From Coriobacteriaceae bacterium (GTDB lineage: Bacteria > Actinomycetota > Coriobacteriia > Coriobacteriales > Coriobacteriaceae), in assembly GCA_902363875.1 (NCBI GenBank), contig CABJBO010000009.1, positions 3,602 to 67,601 of the forward strand: a DNA stretch of 64,000 nucleotides. The letters are read 5' to 3'. Below are positions 27,429-37,369 of the stretch, in pieces. The notes under the pieces are model-generated. The model saw only the letters and a program-made list of their open reading frames with translations. It did not search any database and was not told the DNA's origin. Numbering within the stretch: position 1 is the stretch's first letter; the number at the start of each line of letters is the position of its first letter. The position numbers and the translations under genes were made by a program.

Positions 27429-29516
27429 CTACACGTAGAACAGAATGTCATCGTAGGTCGGGACCGGCCAGTAGTCGGCGGCCACGATCTCCTCCATGGC
27501 GTCCACGGCAGCGCGCAGCGTATCCATAGCGGGAACAACCTCGTGCGCGTACACGTTGGCCTGCTCCTGGCCATCGAGGGTCTCGGCCTTCTGGTGCACG
27601 GCATCGAGAGCCTTGATGGAATCGTTGATGGCGGTGATGCCGTTGCAGAGCTTGTTGAGCGTGTTCTGCTCGCACTGCATGGCAGCGTCGGCACCGGCGG
27701 CGCGGATTGTCTCCAGGCCCTTAGCGACCTTGGTGGCATAGGCGGTGATGACCGGACGATAGGTACGACGTGCCTCGCGAATCATCGTGGTGGCCTCGAT
27801 GTTCATGAGCTTGTTGTACTTCTCGAGCTTGCAGTCGTAGCGGCACTGGGCCTCGGCGCGGGTCAGAACGCCCGTCTCCTCAAAGAGCGCGATGGCCTTA
27901 TCGGAAACAAAGGCGGGCAGAGCATCGGCCGTGGTCTTGTTGTTGGCGAGGCCTCGCTTCTCGGCCTCGACGGGCCACTCCTCGGAGTAACCGTCGCCGG
28001 AGAACAGGATACGCTGGTGATCGGTCAGGACCTTCTTGCAGTACTCGAGCGCGGCGTCCTGGAACTTGTCCTCGGGCAGACCCTCGAGCGCGTCGGCGAA
28101 GGACTTGAGCGACTTGGCAACGGCGGCATCGAGCACCAGGTTGGAGTCGGAGACGTTCTGCTCGGAGCCGCAGGCACGGAACTCAAACTTGTTGCCGGTG
28201 AAGGCGAACGGGGAGGTACGGTTACGGTCGGTGTTGTCCTGCATCAGCTTGGGCAGGGTGTCGGCGCCCAGGTCGAGCACGCCGTGGGTGGCATGGACGG
28301 AAGCCTTGCCATCGATGATCTTCTCGACGACCTCGGTAAGCTGGTCGCCCAGGAAGATGGACATAATCGCCGGAGGAGCCTCGTTGGCGCCCAGACGATG
28401 GTCGTTGCCGGCCGAGGCGACAGAAGCGCGCAGGAGCTCCTGGTAGTTATCGACGGCCTCAATCACCGCGGTGAGGAAGACGATGAACTGCAGATTGTCG
28501 AGCGGGGTGTCACCCGGATCGAGCAGATTCTCGGACTCGGTGCCAAGCGACCAGTTGTTGTGCTTGCCCGAACCGTTGATGCCCTCGAACGGCTTCTCGT
28601 GCAGCAGGCAGACCAAGTCGTGGCGGGAGGCGATGAGCTTCATCTTCTCCATCATGACAAGGTTCTGGTCAATGGCCTCGTTGACCTCGCCGTAGACGGG
28701 GGCGAGCTCATGCTGGCAGGGAGCGACCTCGTTGTGCTTGGTCTTGGCGGGAATGCCGAGCGCCCACAGCTCGTCGTCCAGATCCTTCATATAGGACGAG
28801 ACGGTGGGGCGGATCGCGCCAAAGTAGTGCTCCTCGAGCTCCTGGCCCTTGCAGGGAGCGGCGCCAAAGAGCGTGCGGCCGGTGATGACCAGGTCCTTGC
28901 GCTTGCGGTAGGCGTCCTTCTTGATCAGGAAGTACTCCTGCTCGTCGCCAACGGAAGGAACAACCTTCTTGGGGGTCTTGCCAAACAGTGCCAAAACACG
29001 CTTGGACTCACGCGAGAGTGCGGTCATGGAGCGCAGCAGCGGGGTCTTCTTGTCCAGGGCCTCGCCCGTGTAGGAGCAGAAAGCCGTGGGGATGCACAGG
29101 ACGTCGTCCTTGATAAAAGCGGGGCTGGTGGGATCCCAGGCGGTGTAGCCACGGGCCTCGAAGGTGGCGCGCAGGCCGCCGTTGGGGAAGCTGGAGGCGT
29201 CCGGCTCGCCCTGGATGAGGTTCTTGCCCGTAAACTTGGTAATGGCGGTGCCGTCGTGGTTGGGCTCGAGGAAGCTGTCGTGCTTCTCGGAAGTGATGCC
29301 CGAAAGCGGCTGGAACCAGTGCGCGTAGTGCGTAGCGCCCTTGGAGATAGCCCAGACCTTCATGGCGTGAGCAACAGCGTTGGCCACATCCAGGTCGAGC
29401 GGCTCACCGCCCTCGAGGGTTGCAGCAAGGCGCTTCCAAATGTCCTTGGGGAGGCAGTCCTTCATGACTTCCTCAGAGAACACCATGGTCCCGAAGCGGT
29501 CAGTAAGTTCGGCCAT
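27429..29516 (-). CDS. glnA: Glutamine synthetase type III
   Basis: At 695 residues it fits type III (GlnN), much longer than types I and II. It begins [25 protein letters not shown]; catalytic-region motifs include [33 protein letters not shown] and [17 protein letters not shown]. It makes glutamine from glutamate, ammonia and ATP. The ATG at 29516 was chosen because AAGGGAG precedes it. It is monocistronic, with a terminator after it. The 5' region has an inverted repeat at 29621-29663 that could be a regulator site. Confidence 0.95.
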   Translation of the reverse strand: MAELTDRFGTMVFSEEVMKDCLPKDIWKRLAATLEGGEPLDLDVANAVAHAMKVWAISKGATHYAHWFQPLSGITSEKHDSFLEPNHDGTAITKFTGKNLIQGEPDASSFPNGGLRATFEARGYTAWDPTSPAFIKDDVLCIPTAFCSYTGEALDKKTPLLRSMTALSRESKRVLALFGKTPKKVVPSVGDEQEYFLIKKDAYRKRKDLVITGRTLFGAAPCKGQELEEHYFGAIRPTVSSYMKDLDDELWALGIPAKTKHNEVAPCQHELAPVYGEVNEAIDQNLVMMEKMKLIASRHDLVCLLHEKPFEGINGSGKHNNWSLGTESENLLDPGDTPLDNLQFIVFLTAVIEAVDNYQELLRASVASAGNDHRLGANEAPPAIMSIFLGDQLTEVVEKIIDGKASVHATHGVLDLGADTLPKLMQDNTDRNRTSPFAFTGNKFEFRACGSEQNVSDSNLVLDAAVAKSLKSFADALEGLPEDKFQDAALEYCKKVLTDHQRILFSGDGYSEEWPVEAEKRGLANNKTTADALPAFVSDKAIALFEETGVLTRAEAQCRYDCKLEKYNKLMNIEATTMIREARRTYRPVITAYATKVAKGLETIRAAGADAAMQCEQNTLNKLCNGITAINDSIKALDAVHQKAETLDGQEQANVYAHEVVPAMDTLRAAVDAMEEIVAADYWPVPTYDDILFYV

Positions 29517-29939
29517 ACGGAACTCCCTTCGTATCGGCACCGCGTGAGAAGCGGTGTTGATTACTAACGAACGAGTCCTAGCTTAGACTCGCCGTGTTTC
29601 CGCGACATTACCGTTATGTTGCTGTCGCGAAACCAATCAATGAGGTTACCGCATCGCGACAGCATTGCCACCCTTAACAGCCAACGAACTGCATAAATTG
29701 CAGACCTCTCCGCATGGTTTAAGGGTAGTCAATTTGGGACGGGGCTTTCTTAACTGGTATTTCGCATCAGATACCATTCAATATAGCCCATCCTACATTG
29801 ACCGCCCTGTTATAGAAAATGCCGATAGCGAAACATCTTCGATTGGTATTCCCAAATAGCGAGTAAAACTCCACCGTGGCGCAGTGGTGCTGTAGAATCC
29901 TTACAACACATCGCACTAAAGTATCTAAAGGAGCACGAT
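29517..29939. promoter_or_regulatory. Divergent region glutamine synthetase / metF
   Basis: No gene is convincing here. GCTGTCGCGA (29621-29630) and TCGCGACAGC (29654-29663) form an inverted repeat on the glnA side. On the metF side a TAGAAT box lies at 29892-29897 and AAAGGAG just before the start. I looked for SAM and cobalamin riboswitches and did not recognise one. Confidence 0.4.
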
Positions 29940-30812
29940 ATGCGCGTCGACGAGGTTTTTGAGCAGGCAGCATCCCTGGGCACCACGCCTATTTCGTTTG
30001 AGATGTTCCCGCCCAAGGGCGAGCTGACCCTCGACACGGCTCGCGAAGTGGCGGGCAATCTGTGCAAGCTTTCGCCGAGCTTTGTCTCGGTCACCTGCTC
30101 GGCCGGCGGCTCGGGCAACGGCGCCACCACCGCCCCCATCGCGCATATGATTTCGAGCGAATTCGATACGCCCTCGGTGGCGCACCTCACCTGCGTTGGC
30201 CGCACGCATGCCGATATCGCCGCCAAGATCGACGAGTATCGCTCGGCCGGCGTGGAAAACGTGCTGGCCCTGCGCGGCGACCTGCCCGCTGGCGCGACTG
30301 GGGACGACAAGCCCGCCTCCGACTACGCCTACGCCCGTGACCTCATCCCCGAGCTCGTCGACGCCGGCTTTTGCGTGGGCGCCGCAGCCTACCCCGAGGG
30401 TCACATTGCCTGCGAGGATCTCAACCTCTCGGTCGAGCACCTCAAGCAAAAGCAAGATGCCGGCGCAAGCTTCTTTGTGACACAGCTCTTCTTTGATAAC
30501 GAGTGCTTCTATCGCTTCCGCGAGCTCGCCGACAAGGCCGGCATCACCGTGCCCATCACCGCGGGCATCATGCCGTTTATGGGCAAGTCGCAGATCAGCC
30601 GCATGGTCTTTATGTGCGGCGCGTCGCTGCCCTCCCCCGTCATCAAGATCCTCGCCAAGTACGAGAACGACCCCGAGAGCCTGCAGGCGGCCGGTGTAGA
30701 TTATGCTGCTCGTCAGCTTTGCGACCTTAAGGAGCACGGTGCCGACGGTCTGCACCTGTACACTATGAACCGTCCTGCAATCGCCGCGACCATTATGGAG
30801 CGCCTGGGGTAA
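29940..30812 (+). CDS. metF: Methylenetetrahydrofolate reductase
   Basis: The 290-residue TIM-barrel flavoprotein reduces 5,10-methylene-THF to 5-methyl-THF, the methyl donor for MetH two genes on. It shows ISFEMFPPKGE near the N terminus, AHLTCVGRT, NVLALRGDLP and a FVTQLFFDNECFYRF segment, all typical of MetF. The stop overlaps the next start by one base (TAATG), so translation is coupled. It heads a three-gene methionine-synthesis operon. Confidence 0.95.
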   Translation: MRVDEVFEQAASLGTTPISFEMFPPKGELTLDTAREVAGNLCKLSPSFVSVTCSAGGSGNGATTAPIAHMISSEFDTPSVAHLTCVGRTHADIAAKIDEYRSAGVENVLALRGDLPAGATGDDKPASDYAYARDLIPELVDAGFCVGAAAYPEGHIACEDLNLSVEHLKQKQDAGASFFVTQLFFDNECFYRFRELADKAGITVPITAGIMPFMGKSQISRMVFMCGASLPSPVIKILAKYENDPESLQAAGVDYAARQLCDLKEHGADGLHLYTMNRPAIAATIMERLG

Positions 30813-31600
30813 TGGAAAAACCGCACGTCGATACAACCGTTGTAGAAGTGCCGGCCGACCTTGCGTCGCCGGCGCTTTACCGTATCGACGCTGCCCACCA
30901 CCCTCGTGTCGACCGTGCCGAGATGCTGCGGTATCTGGGTTACGGCGGCCAGCAGATTGAGCCCGAGCTGTCACGACGAATTGAGCTTGTCGTTGAGCGT
31001 CTGGAGCTGGACATTGAGCCCCGTGGCGTGCGACGCGTGTTTGCCGTCGATGCCACGGGCGTGGACGAGCAGGGCAAGCCTTGCATCCGTCTGGTCGGCA
31101 CCAACGTTGAGCTGCGCGGTCGCGACATCTATCGCCACCTCAAAGACGCCCGCTTTGCCGCGCTCATGGCATGCACACTCGGCATGGACGCCGAGCGTCG
31201 TCTGCGCACCACGGGAGCCCAGCAGCCCCTGGAGGGAGCCGTGCTCGACGCCGCATGCTCTGCCTATGTAGAAGCCGCCGTCGAGCAGATGGACCAGCAG
31301 GTCAAGGCTGCGGCCGCCGCACACGGACTCGCCGGTAACTGGCGCTTCAGTCCCGGCTATGGCGACTGCCCGCTTACGGCCCAGCGCTCAATCGTGAATG
31401 CGCTCAACGCCACGCGGCTCATCGGGCTTACCGTCACGCCGACCAGCCTGCTCATGCCCACCAAGAGCGTGACCGCGGTGATTGGTCTGTTTGACGGCGA
31501 AGTCCACGACGCCCAGAGCCGCCCCACCTGCAATATCTGCCGCATGCGTGAGCACTGCCGCTTCCGCGCCGCCCACACCACCTGCTATTCCAGCCATTAG
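30812..31600 (+). CDS. Stand-alone cobalamin-dependent methionine synthase reactivation protein
   Basis: This 262-residue protein corresponds to the C-terminal reactivation domain of MetH, encoded separately. The family signature RFSPGYGDCPLTAQ...LNATRLIGLTVTPTSLLMPTKS is complete. A C-terminal CNICRMREHC cluster could hold an iron-sulfur centre, suggesting ferredoxin-type reductant rather than flavodoxin. It re-methylates oxidised cob(II)alamin in MetH using SAM. It overlaps metF and ends 9 bases before metH. Confidence 0.88.
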   Translation: MEKPHVDTTVVEVPADLASPALYRIDAAHHPRVDRAEMLRYLGYGGQQIEPELSRRIELVVERLELDIEPRGVRRVFAVDATGVDEQGKPCIRLVGTNVELRGRDIYRHLKDARFAALMACTLGMDAERRLRTTGAQQPLEGAVLDAACSAYVEAAVEQMDQQVKAAAAAHGLAGNWRFSPGYGDCPLTAQRSIVNALNATRLIGLTVTPTSLLMPTKSVTAVIGLFDGEVHDAQSRPTCNICRMREHCRFRAAHTTCYSSH

Positions 31601-31609
31601 GAGCCATCG

Positions 31610-34159
31610 ATGTTTACTCCGCTTATCACTCATGATCTGGACGGTGCCGCGCTGGCGGCACCCGTTGATGCCGCACGCCGTAATGGCGCTGCATACAAGA
31701 CGCGCACGATCGACGACCTTCGCATTAAGGACGATCGTCTGCGCGCCGCCATCAAGGGCACCGGGCACCTGCTGTTTGACGGCGGCATGGGCACCATGTT
31801 GCAGGCCGCTGGCATGAAGGCGGGCGCCCTGCCCGAGCTGCTCAACTTTGAGGAGCCCCAGGTCATTACCGACATTCAGCGACAGTACGTCGAGGCCGGC
31901 TGCGACGTGATCACCGCCAACACCTTTGGTGCCAACGCCCACAAGCTCGACGGTACCGCCACCGTGGCAGATGTCTTTGCCGCCGCTGTCGCCTGCGCCC
32001 GCGCGGCCGGCGCCCACTACGTCGCCGGCGATATCGGCCCCATCGGCGCGCTGCTTCGCCCCCTGGGCACCCTGAGCTTTGACGAGGCCTACGACCTCTT
32101 TGCCGAGGAGGTGCGCGCCGGCGTCGCCGCGGGCGTGGACCTCTTTATTATCGAGACTATGACCGACCTGGCCGAGATCAAGGCGGCAGTCCTCGCCTGC
32201 CGCGAGAACTCCGACCTGCCCGTCTTTGCCACCATGACCTTTGAGGAAGACGGTCGCACCTTCCTGGGCACGAGTCCCGAGGTTGCCGCCATCACGCTCG
32301 ATGCCATCGGCGCCGACGTTTTGGGCATCAACTGCAGCCAGGGACCGGCCGAGCTCCGAGGACTCGCCGCTCGCATGCTCACCGTTACGGACAAGCCCGT
32401 TATGGTGCAGGCCAACGCAGGACTGCCCCACGTGGACGACGACGGCAACACCGTCTTTGATATCCAGGCGCCCGAGTACGCCGTGGCCGTCGCCGGTATG
32501 ATTGAGGACGGCGTAAGCGTCGTGGGCGGCTGCTGCGGCACCACGCCGGCGCACATGGCAGCGCTGCGCACGCTTATCGATAACCACACGCCCAGTCCGC
32601 GCCACCGCAAGCCCAGCATGTCGGTCACAAGCGCCCAGACCGTGGTGGACCTCCCCTGCGACGGCCACAAGATCGCCGTCATCGGCGAGCGCATCAACCC
32701 CACCGGCAAAAAGCGCCTGCAGCAGGCCCTGCGCGACGGCGACCTGGACTACGTCGTGAGCCAGGGCATCAGCCAGCAAGAACAGGGCGCCGACATCCTG
32801 GACGTCAACGTGGGCCTGCCCGAGATCGACGAGGTCAAGGTCATCCAGCAAGCGACCGAGCAGCTCCAAGGCTCCACGCTGTTGCCGTTGCAGATCGACT
32901 CCACCGACCCCGCCGCCGTCGAGGCCGCCGTACGTCGCTACGCCGGCAAGCCCATCATCAACTCGGTCAACGGCAAGCAGCAGATCATGGACGAGATCTT
33001 CCCGCTGGTCGCCCACTACGGCACCAACGTCGTCGGCCTCACGCTCGACGAAGGTGGCATCCCCGATACCGCCGAGGCTCGCTTCGCCATCGCCGAGCGC
33101 ATCGTGACCGAGGCCGCCCGCTACGGCATTGGCCCGGACCGCATCCTCATCGACTGCCTGGTCATGACCGCCTCGACCAATCAACGCCAGGCCGAGCAGA
33201 TTCTGCGCGCCATGTCCCTGTGCAAGGAGCGTCTGGGCGTCAAATGCGCGCTTGGCGTGTCGAATATCAGCTTTGGCCTGCCCGCTCGCCCGCTGCTGGG
33301 CTCGGTCTTTTTGGCCGCCGCCTTTGGCGCGGGCCTGGACGCCCCCATCATGAACCCGGGCTCCAAGCGCTTTATGGACACCGTCTACAGCTATCGCGTC
33401 TTGAGCGTTGAGGACGAGGGCTCGACCGGATACATCGAGCGCTACGCCGGCTGGACCGATCCGTATAAGATCGCCGCAAACCCGGCAGCGGCTCAGCCCG
33501 CATCGAGTGATGCCGCGCCTGCCGCCGGCGCCGACGGCAACGACGACCCGATCCGTCGCATGGTCGTCTCGGGCCGCAAAGGCGAGATCGCTGCCGAGAC
33601 CGAGCGTCTGCTGGCAGACCACGACGCCATGGACCTTATCAACAACCACTTTATCCCCGCCCTCGACGAGGTGGGCGTCCTCTTTGACCAGGGCAAGTTC
33701 TTCTTGCCGCAACTCATGGCCTCGGCCGAGGCCGCGCGCGTGGGCTTCGACACCATCAAGCGCCTGATGCCCGCCGGCGAGATTGCCGACAAGGGTAAGA
33801 TCTGCGTGGCCACCGTCAAGGGCGACATCCACGATATCGGTAAGAACATCGTCAAGATGCTGCTCGACAACTACGGCTATACCGTCTTTGATCTGGGCCG
33901 CGACGTCGATCCGCAGGAAGTGCTCAAGACCGTCAAGGAGCGCGACATTAAGCTCGTCGGCCTCTCGGCGCTTATGACCACCACGGTCGTCGCCATGGAG
34001 GAGACCATCAAGCTGCTTCATGCCGAGGTGCCGGGCGTCAAGATCATCGTAGGCGGCGCCGTGCTCACCCCCGAATACGCCAAGCAGATCGGCGCGGACT
34101 ACTACGCCAAGGATGCCGCCGAAAGCGCGCGCATCGCCGAAGAGGTCTTTGGGCAGTAA
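31610..34159 (+). CDS. metH: Cobalamin-dependent methionine synthase lacking the reactivation domain
   Basis: The 849-residue enzyme has a homocysteine-binding domain with zinc ligands Cys242 (GINCSQGP) and Cys308/Cys309 (GGCCGTTP), a pterin domain opening IGERINPTGKK, a cap, and a B12 domain whose lower ligand is His741 in GDIHDIGK. It stops after the B12 domain, and the missing fourth domain is supplied by the gene just upstream. A ~50-residue N-terminal extension precedes LLFDGGMGT. An Ala/Pro-rich linker (AAQPASSDAAPAAGA) joins the pterin and cap regions. Confidence 0.95.
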   Translation: MFTPLITHDLDGAALAAPVDAARRNGAAYKTRTIDDLRIKDDRLRAAIKGTGHLLFDGGMGTMLQAAGMKAGALPELLNFEEPQVITDIQRQYVEAGCDVITANTFGANAHKLDGTATVADVFAAAVACARAAGAHYVAGDIGPIGALLRPLGTLSFDEAYDLFAEEVRAGVAAGVDLFIIETMTDLAEIKAAVLACRENSDLPVFATMTFEEDGRTFLGTSPEVAAITLDAIGADVLGINCSQGPAELRGLAARMLTVTDKPVMVQANAGLPHVDDDGNTVFDIQAPEYAVAVAGMIEDGVSVVGGCCGTTPAHMAALRTLIDNHTPSPRHRKPSMSVTSAQTVVDLPCDGHKIAVIGERINPTGKKRLQQALRDGDLDYVVSQGISQQEQGADILDVNVGLPEIDEVKVIQQATEQLQGSTLLPLQIDSTDPAAVEAAVRRYAGKPIINSVNGKQQIMDEIFPLVAHYGTNVVGLTLDEGGIPDTAEARFAIAERIVTEAARYGIGPDRILIDCLVMTASTNQRQAEQILRAMSLCKERLGVKCALGVSNISFGLPARPLLGSVFLAAAFGAGLDAPIMNPGSKRFMDTVYSYRVLSVEDEGSTGYIERYAGWTDPYKIAANPAAAQPASSDAAPAAGADGNDDPIRRMVVSGRKGEIAAETERLLADHDAMDLINNHFIPALDEVGVLFDQGKFFLPQLMASAEAARVGFDTIKRLMPAGEIADKGKICVATVKGDIHDIGKNIVKMLLDNYGYTVFDLGRDVDPQEVLKTVKERDIKLVGLSALMTTTVVAMEETIKLLHAEVPGVKIIVGGAVLTPEYAKQIGADYYAKDAAESARIAEEVFGQ

Positions 34160-34184
34160 CACAACGGAAACAACCGAGCACCAA

Positions 34185-34222
34185 AACGTGCCGCATGCGC
34201 CACCTGGCATGTGCGGCACGTT
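34185..34222. repeat. Hairpin between metH and UPF0210 gene
   Basis: AACGTGCCGCA (34185-34195) pairs perfectly with TGCGGCACGTT (34212-34222). There is no T run; it could attenuate the metH operon or insulate the next gene. Confidence 0.5.
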
Positions 34223-34267
34223 AGAATAGAAAAGACTATGCTCGTTTTGGCAGATAGGAGCGCAAGG

Positions 34268-35632
34268 ATGGCGATCACGCCCGCAGAAATCGCGGAAACC
34301 CGCGGCATGGTTGAGGAGCAGAACCTCGACATCAGGACCATCACCATGGGTGTTTCGCTCATGGGTTGCGGTGACGAGAACCTCGACCGCATGTGCACGA
34401 AGATCTACGACCACGTGACGCACACGGCTGAGCATCTGGTCGAGACCGCCGAGAACCTCGAGCGCGAGTACGGTATCCCCATCGTCAACAAGCGCGTTTC
34501 CGTCACCCCGGTGGCGCAGATCGCCGCGTGTTGCAAGGATGAGGACCTCACCCCCATCGCGCATGCCCTCGACCGCGCGGCCGAGACGCTCGGCATCGAT
34601 TACCTGGGCGGCTTCTCCGCGCTCGTCCAGAAGGGCATCGGCGATGCCGACCGCCGCGTTATCCAGTCCATCCCCCAGGCGCTCGCCACCACGAGCCGCG
34701 TCTGCTCCAGCGTCAACGTCGCCAGCCTGCGCGCCGGTATCAACATGGACGCCGTGCTTATGGCCGCCCAGACCATCATCGACGCCGCTAAGCTCACGGC
34801 CGACCAGGACTCCGTCGGCGCTTCCAAGTTTGTCTGCTTTGCCAATATGGTCGAGGACTCACCGTTTATGGCGGGCGCCGTCCACGGCGGTGGCGAGGCC
34901 GACGCCGTCATCAACGTAGGCGTCTCGGGCCCCGGCGTTATGGCAGCAGCCCTGGAGAAGCTGCCCGATTCTGCATCGATGATGGAAGTCGCCGAGAAGA
35001 TTAAGCAGACCGCCTTTAAGATCACCCGTGCCGGTGAGCTCATGAGCCGCGAGGCCGCCCATCGTCTGGGTGTCGAGAAGGGCATTGTCGACCTTTCGCT
35101 GGCACCTACGCCTGCCATCGGCGACTCCGTCGCGCGCATCCTCGAGATCATCGGCGTGGGCACCTGCGGTGGCCCCGGCACGACCTGCGCGCTCGCCATG
35201 CTCAACGATGCCGTCAAGAAGGGCGGCGTCATGGCCAGTTCCAGCGTGGGCGGTCTTTCGGGCGCTTTCATCCCCGTGTCCGAGGACGCCGGCATGATCG
35301 CCGCCGTCGAAGCCGGTGCGCTTTCGCTCGAGAAGCTCGAGGCCATGACCTGCGTGTGCTCCGTTGGCCTGGACATGATCGCCATCCCCGGCGACACCCC
35401 GGTCGAGACCATCGCCGGCATCATCGCCGACGAGATGGCCATCGGCGTCATCAACAACAAGACCACGGCCGTCCGCGTGATTCCCGCCATTGGCAAGGGC
35501 GTGGGCGACTGCGTCGAGTACGGCGGCCTATTTGGCCGTGCGCCTATCATGCCGGTGAACCCCAACGCCGGCACCGTGCTTGCCCACCGCGGTGGACGCT
35601 TCCCGGCGCCGCTGAACTCGCTCAAGAACTAG
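34268..35632 (+). CDS. UPF0210/DUF711 family protein
   Basis: The 454-residue protein begins [31 protein letters not shown] and matches the highly conserved UPF0210 (PFL-like fold) family across its length, for example [24 protein letters not shown] and [13 protein letters not shown]. Its biochemical function is not established. In many bacteria it sits beside a small ACT-domain UPF0237 protein; no such gene is visible here. The ATG at 34268 follows AGGAG. No membrane segments are present. Confidence 0.9.
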   Translation: MAITPAEIAETRGMVEEQNLDIRTITMGVSLMGCGDENLDRMCTKIYDHVTHTAEHLVETAENLEREYGIPIVNKRVSVTPVAQIAACCKDEDLTPIAHALDRAAETLGIDYLGGFSALVQKGIGDADRRVIQSIPQALATTSRVCSSVNVASLRAGINMDAVLMAAQTIIDAAKLTADQDSVGASKFVCFANMVEDSPFMAGAVHGGGEADAVINVGVSGPGVMAAALEKLPDSASMMEVAEKIKQTAFKITRAGELMSREAAHRLGVEKGIVDLSLAPTPAIGDSVARILEIIGVGTCGGPGTTCALAMLNDAVKKGGVMASSSVGGLSGAFIPVSEDAGMIAAVEAGALSLEKLEAMTCVCSVGLDMIAIPGDTPVETIAGIIADEMAIGVINNKTTAVRVIPAIGKGVGDCVEYGGLFGRAPIMPVNPNAGTVLAHRGGRFPAPLNSLKN

Positions 35633-35650
35633 CTGAGGGGGACTGGCGAG

Positions 35651-35786
35651 GAGCCCCGCCGCCGGGCGGCAGACATATAAGGTCGCCTGCTCGGACAATC
35701 CTGACTCGCACGGAGAGCACATTAAGTGCTCTCCGGCTCGTGCGGAACTCGCGATCGACCTTATATATTTGCCCTCCCCGGGGCTC
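35651..35786. repeat. Nested inverted repeats, possible MITE or structured RNA
   Basis: Three pairs of arms are nested: GAGCCCCG (35651-35658) with CGGGGCTC (35779-35786), ATATAAGGTCG (35675-35685) with CGACCTTATAT (35756-35766), and GGAGAGCAC with GTGCTCTCC at the centre. The intervening bases also pair in part. No ORF lies inside. It occupies most of the 320-base gap between the UPF0210 and methyltransferase genes. Confidence 0.6.
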
Positions 35787-35952
35787 CCGCACAACGGGAC
35801 CTCGGTTGGGTTCTATCCCGGTTGCAGTCGCTTCGCTTCTGCTCCACTTTGCTGGTATGACGGTTTGGCGTTGGATCGGTTCTTTCTGATATATGCTGGT
35901 TGCGGCTCTTCTTTTGGGAGGAGTCGCTTTTTTGTTGCTAGGAGGTTGGCCC

Positions 35953-36840
35953 GTGGCTGATGGGGAGAATCGTTCTGAGCTGCTTTCCACAGATTGGAAT
36001 CTGGAGTGGATGCGTCTGCAAGCTGATCGGCGGCGGGCTGACGATTCTTTTGAGTGGGATAAAAGGGCTCGGCATTTTCGGCCGTTGGAGACTGCCCCTT
36101 ATGCTCGGGATTTTATAAAGCTGCTGGCGCTTGAGCCCGGCGAGTCGGTACTCGATATGGGGTGCGGGGCTGGGTCGATTGCTATTCCGCTTGCTCAGGC
36201 TGGGCATCCTGTGATTGCTGCTGACTTTTCCCCTGCCATGTTGGGCACGCTTGATGCTGGCATTGAGTACTATGGGCTCGAGGATCGCATTACGCCGCTT
36301 GAGCTTGCCTGGGACGATGATTGGGATCTGGTTGGGCCGGTTGCCAAGGCTGTTGATGTTGCCTTTGCCAGTCGCTCTGTCACCACGACCAACCTAAAAG
36401 GCGCGCTTGCCAAGCTCGACCGTACGGCTCGTCGGCGTTGTGCAGTCACGATGGTCGCCAACTCCAGCCCGCGCTATGATCTGCACTTGATGAACGCTAT
36501 CGGCGCCTCGGTTACCTGCAGCAATGGCTTTGTGTACGCCTTCAACATCCTCATTCAGATGGGTGCCCTGCCGCAGGTCACGTACTTTGAATCGCCGCGT
36601 CGCGATACCTTCGACAGCCTTGAGGCAGGCGTGGCGGACTTTTCCCGCATGCTTGAGCATGGCAACGAGGATAAGGTCGACCGTCTGCGCGACTACATCG
36701 CCCAACACATGATCGAGAATCCCCATGCCGGTGAGCCGGGCTCCAAGGGCGTGTCGCAGGGGCGCTATATGCTCGACCATGTCCGTAAGGTTCGCTGGGC
36801 GTTTATTGCATGGGAACCGGTCTCTGAATCCCGCTCGTAG
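35953..36840 (+). CDS. Class I SAM-dependent methyltransferase
   Basis: The 295-residue protein carries SAM motif I, VLDMGCGAGSIAIPLA, near residue 75, followed by VIAADFSPAMLGTL (motif II region). The rest does not identify the substrate. I chose the GTG at 35953 because AGGAGG lies seven bases upstream; the longer frame would add a hydrophobic stretch translated from intergenic sequence. It reads as a single-gene unit. Confidence 0.82.
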   Translation: MADGENRSELLSTDWNLEWMRLQADRRRADDSFEWDKRARHFRPLETAPYARDFIKLLALEPGESVLDMGCGAGSIAIPLAQAGHPVIAADFSPAMLGTLDAGIEYYGLEDRITPLELAWDDDWDLVGPVAKAVDVAFASRSVTTTNLKGALAKLDRTARRRCAVTMVANSSPRYDLHLMNAIGASVTCSNGFVYAFNILIQMGALPQVTYFESPRRDTFDSLEAGVADFSRMLEHGNEDKVDRLRDYIAQHMIENPHAGEPGSKGVSQGRYMLDHVRKVRWAFIAWEPVSESRS

Positions 36841-36998
36841 CCCGTTCACAGCCTGCGCTGCCCATCACCTCGGCATCCGCATTCTTTTTGAACTGGGCAA
36901 ACACGCTCCACACCGCGCCGTTCCTGCGCTATCGTGGGACAGCTCACGTAGATTAAGGCCCCGTCGCGGGGCGCCCCATACATAGAAAGCGAGAACCC

Positions 36999-37298
36999 AT
37001 GGCACTGACAGGAGCCCAGGTCAAGCAGCTTCGCAGCATGGCCCATCACCTCAACCCCGCCATCATCATCGGCAAGTCCGATGTCAACGAGGGCACCGTC
37101 GAGCAGACGGTCGCCTACCTGGAGAGGCACGAGCTCGTTAAGTGCTCCGTGCTCGATGGCTCCAGTCTTTCCGCCCGCGAGGCCGCCGAAGAGCTCGCTG
37201 AGCGTTGCCACGCCGAGGTCGTCCAGGTCATCGGCCGCAAGTTCTCGCTGTATCGCGAGTCCTCGCGCAAGGACATCGAGAAGATCAAGCTCGTCTAA
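36999..37298 (+). CDS. yhbY: YhbY/CRS1-YhbY (CRM) RNA-binding protein
   Basis: The 99-residue protein is a single CRM domain: LTGAQVKQLRSMAHHLNPAIIIGKSDVNEG, then GRKFSLYRESS near the C terminus. Such proteins bind pre-50S ribosomal RNA and assist assembly. The family loop GxxG reads IGKSD here. A strong terminator follows at 37336-37369. Confidence 0.92.
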   Translation: MALTGAQVKQLRSMAHHLNPAIIIGKSDVNEGTVEQTVAYLERHELVKCSVLDGSSLSAREAAEELAERCHAEVVQVIGRKFSLYRESSRKDIEKIKLV

Positions 37299-37335
37299 GA
37301 GCCAATGATCCGGCGAGCCAACACATAGCAAGCTT

Positions 37336-37369
37336 ACGGGTGCCCAAGTACTTCGGGCGCCCGTTTTTT
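37336..37369 (+). terminator. Terminator of yhbY
   Basis: ACGGGTGCCC pairs with GGGCGCCCGT, then six T residues. It overlaps the last codon of the oppositely oriented regulator gene. Confidence 0.85.

Noticed and set aside
29665..29859. 64-codon ORF upstream of metF
   Set aside because: No ribosome site or protein-like pattern; it overlaps the likely promoter region.
29517..29939. SAM or cobalamin riboswitch ahead of metF
   Set aside because: I could not find the conserved core of either class; only short inverted repeats are present.
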